DNA from: Deltaproteobacteria bacterium
Lineage (GTDB): Bacteria; Desulfobacterota_E; Deferrimicrobia; Deferrimicrobiales; Deferrimicrobiaceae
Assembly (NCBI GenBank): GCA_023488945.1
Contig: JAMDBZ010000015.1
Coordinates: 1 to 6,849 of the forward strand
DNA length: 6,849 bases
Reading direction: 5' to 3'
The notes beneath the pieces are model-generated. The model worked only from the letters and a program-made list of their open reading frames with translations. It was not told where the DNA came from and ran no database searches. Positions 5,616 to 6,849 of the stretch are shown in pieces (positions within the stretch are counted from its first letter, which is position 1; each line of letters begins with the position of its first letter). Position numbers and translations under genes: made by a program.

Positions 5616-5630
5616 CCTATACCAATGAGC
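5611..5630. promoter_or_regulatory. Inverted repeat enclosing the arsR -10 box
   Basis: GCTCA (5611-5615) and TGAGC (5626-5630) are perfect inverted halves separated by ten bases, and the arsR -10 hexamer (5616-5621) lies inside. A dimeric winged-helix repressor bound here would block polymerase. It may be part of a composite operator with the adjoining AAACGACTG motif. Confidence 0.45.
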
Positions 5631-5644
5631 CGGGAGGCTGTCAA
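5616..5644 (-). promoter_or_regulatory. Sigma70-type promoter for arsR
   Basis: On the minus strand a perfect TTGACA (5644-5639) is followed by exactly 17 bases and then TATAGG (5621-5616), which matches TATAAT at four of six positions. The predicted start near 5609 gives a leader of about 54 bases to GTG 5555. It faces away from the threonine ammonia-lyase gene. Confidence 0.75.
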
Positions 5645-5704
5645 CAAATATTTCGGAGGACGGTCGCTTTACTCCATTTTAGCGGGTAGACTGGGGACAT
5701 CCGC

Positions 5705-5732
5705 GTCGGGCGCGGGTCCCGACCGATCCGGG
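5705..5732 (+). promoter_or_regulatory. Alternative hairpins just before the threonine ammonia-lyase ribosome binding site
   Basis: GTCGGG (5705-5710) can pair with CCCGAC (5718-5723) over a 7-base loop. Alternatively CCCG (5718-5721) can pair with CGGG (5729-5732), which includes the first two bases of the GGAGG at 5731-5735. The two folds exclude each other, so the upstream stem could expose or hide the ribosome binding site. Stems are short and the region is GC-rich, so this is weak. For the promoter, only a possible -10 (TAGACT, 5687-5692) is visible, without a good -35. Confidence 0.25.
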
Positions 5733-5739
5733 AGGGCGT

Positions 5740-6849
5740 GTGGACTTCGGACGCAAGGATGTCCTTCAGGCCCGGGAACGGGTCTACAAGCTCGCCTACC
5801 CCACGCCGCTCGTGGAAGAGACGCCCCTTTCGGCCCGGTTCGGCGGGCGGGTCCTCTCCAAGCTCGAAAACCTCCAGCACACGGGCGCCTTCAAGATCCG
5901 GGGCGCGGCCAGCAAGGTGCTCTCCCTCGATCCGGCCCGGGTGCGCGGCGTGGTGGCCGCCTCCGCGGGGAACCACGCCCGCGGCGTCGCCCGCGCGGCC
6001 CGCTCCGCCGGCCTCCCCGCGACGCTGGTCATGCCGGTCTGGGCCCCCGTCGCGAAGGCCGCGGCGGCCGAGCGGGACGGGGGTGAATCCGTCCGGATCA
6101 TCCTCCACGGACATTCCTTCGACGAGGCGTCCCGGCACGCCGAGGAGTTCGCCGGGGAGAACGGCCTGACCCTCGTCCACCCGTTCGACGACCCGCTCGT
6201 CATCGCGGGACAGGGGACGCTCGGCGTCGAGATCGCGGAGGAAGGCGGAGCCCCGGGAACGCTCTACGTGCCCGTGGGGGGCGGCGGCCTCCTCGCCGGC
6301 ATCGGCGCGGCCGTCAAGGAGCGGCATCCCGGGACCGAGCTGGTGGCCGTCCAGGCTGCGGGCGCCTCTTCCCTCGTTCCCTCCCTCGCGAAGGGGGAGC
6401 CGGTGGAATGCGCGGCCTCGCACACGATCGCCGACGGGATCGCCGTCAAGCGGATGAGCGAGAGGACCTTCGCGGCGGCGCAACGGTACGTCGACGACGC
6501 CGTGACGGTGGACGACGAGGAGATCGCCGCGGCGATCCTCTATGCCCTCGAAGAGATGAAGACGACGCTCGAAGGGGCCGGCGCCGCGCCGCTGGCCGCC
6601 CTGCTGTTCAAGCGCCCCCCGCGGAAATTCCCCGCCGTCATGGTCCTGTCGGGGGGGAACATCGACGTCAACTTCCTCGCCCAGATCACCGAGCGGGGAC
6701 TCTTCCGGTCGGGACGGCTCGTCCGCCTCCGCGTGCTGATGGCGGACCGCCCGGGCTCGCTGGCGAGGCTCCTTACGGACGTGGCGCAGGAACGGGCCAA
6801 CGTGGTGAGCATCGAACACGACCGGCTCCCCCAGGACTGCCCTCCCGGC
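5740..6849 (+). CDS. ilvA: Threonine ammonia-lyase, short form with C-terminal ACT domain (3' end outside window)
   Basis: 370 codons are visible; members of this type are about 400 residues, so roughly 30 are missing. It is a fold-type II PLP enzyme converting L-threonine to 2-oxobutanoate and ammonia, feeding isoleucine synthesis or threonine catabolism. Visible signatures are Lys52 in TGAFKIRG (Schiff-base lysine), SAGNHARG (75-82), HPFDDPLVIAGQGT (147-160), the tetraglycine loop GGGG (180-183), LEGAGAA (277-283) and SGGN (304-307), which contacts the PLP ring. From about 327 an ACT domain begins (RLRVLMADRPGSLARLL), implying allosteric control by an amino acid. The start is GTG 5740, with GGAGG at 5731-5735 only four bases away. 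A GTG at 5738 is in the wrong frame. In the SAGNHAQG motif Gln is replaced by Arg81, a mild deviation. The symbol is used for the enzyme class; tdcB is the catabolic alternative. It diverges from arsR and has no evident link to the metal genes. Confidence 0.93.
   Translation, partial: MDFGRKDVLQARERVYKLAYPTPLVEETPLSARFGGRVLSKLENLQHTGAFKIRGAASKVLSLDPARVRGVVAASAGNHARGVARAARSAGLPATLVMPVWAPVAKAAAAERDGGESVRIILHGHSFDEASRHAEEFAGENGLTLVHPFDDPLVIAGQGTLGVEIAEEGGAPGTLYVPVGGGGLLAGIGAAVKERHPGTELVAVQAAGASSLVPSLAKGEPVECAASHTIADGIAVKRMSERTFAAAQRYVDDAVTVDDEEIAAAILYALEEMKTTLEGAGAAPLAALLFKRPPRKFPAVMVLSGGNIDVNFLAQITERGLFRSGRLVRLRVLMADRPGSLARLLTDVAQERANVVSIEHDRLPQDCPPG

Noticed and set aside
5641..6819. A 392-codon open frame on the minus strand opposite the threonine ammonia-lyase
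   Set aside because: Its translation is low-complexity and Arg/Glu/Gly/His-rich without recognisable motifs. The plus-strand frame carries all PLP-enzyme signatures.

Overview
The window is GC-rich. It encodes two outer-membrane beta-barrels and a haem lipoprotein, so the source is a Gram-negative bacterium. The gene mix would fit a Desulfobacterota/'deltaproteobacterial' anaerobe or facultative metal-cycling bacterium, but that placement is inference only. All genes from the left edge to about 5555 lie on the minus strand. The last gene, from 5740 to the right edge, is on the plus strand and divergent.

In the direction of minus-strand transcription (right to left) the layout is as follows. 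(1) An ArsR/SmtB-family metal-responsive repressor (5555-5211) has a good sigma70-type promoter and an intrinsic terminator directly at its stop codon. (2) A small protein of unknown function (5136-4774) carries a Cys-x4-Cys motif. (3) A 135-bp leader holds three consecutive perfect hairpins and precedes a coiled-coil porin (4638-3337). (4) A one-haem c-type cytochrome lipoprotein follows (3253-2879). (5) An alginate-export-family outer-membrane barrel follows (2810-1515). (6) An FTR1-family iron permease is fused to a DUF2318-like cysteine domain and a C-terminal YHS domain (1487-60). (7) The first 14 codons of a further gene (44-1) look like the start of an FtsX/MacB-type ABC permease. The last five genes are spaced 83, 68, 27 and 15 bp apart, each with its own Shine-Dalgarno, so they probably form one operon.

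My reading is a trans-envelope iron (or other transition metal) acquisition module. Two barrels would admit the substrate across the outer membrane. The periplasm-facing haem lipoprotein would supply redox chemistry. The FTR1 fusion would move iron across the inner membrane and handle it through Cys-rich domains, and an ABC permease complex would begin just past the left edge. A nearly identical 13-base motif (12/13) lies against the arsR -10 box and again upstream of the small gene. It is the best candidate operator and may link the ArsR regulator to the rest of the locus.

The plus-strand gene at the right is a short-form threonine ammonia-lyase with the start of an ACT domain, cut by the window edge. 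It looks like an ordinary metabolic neighbour. I saw no RNA genes, insertion sequences, CRISPR arrays or integration sites. There is no gene-free stretch longer than 300 bp; the longest is 5556-5739, which holds the divergent control region.
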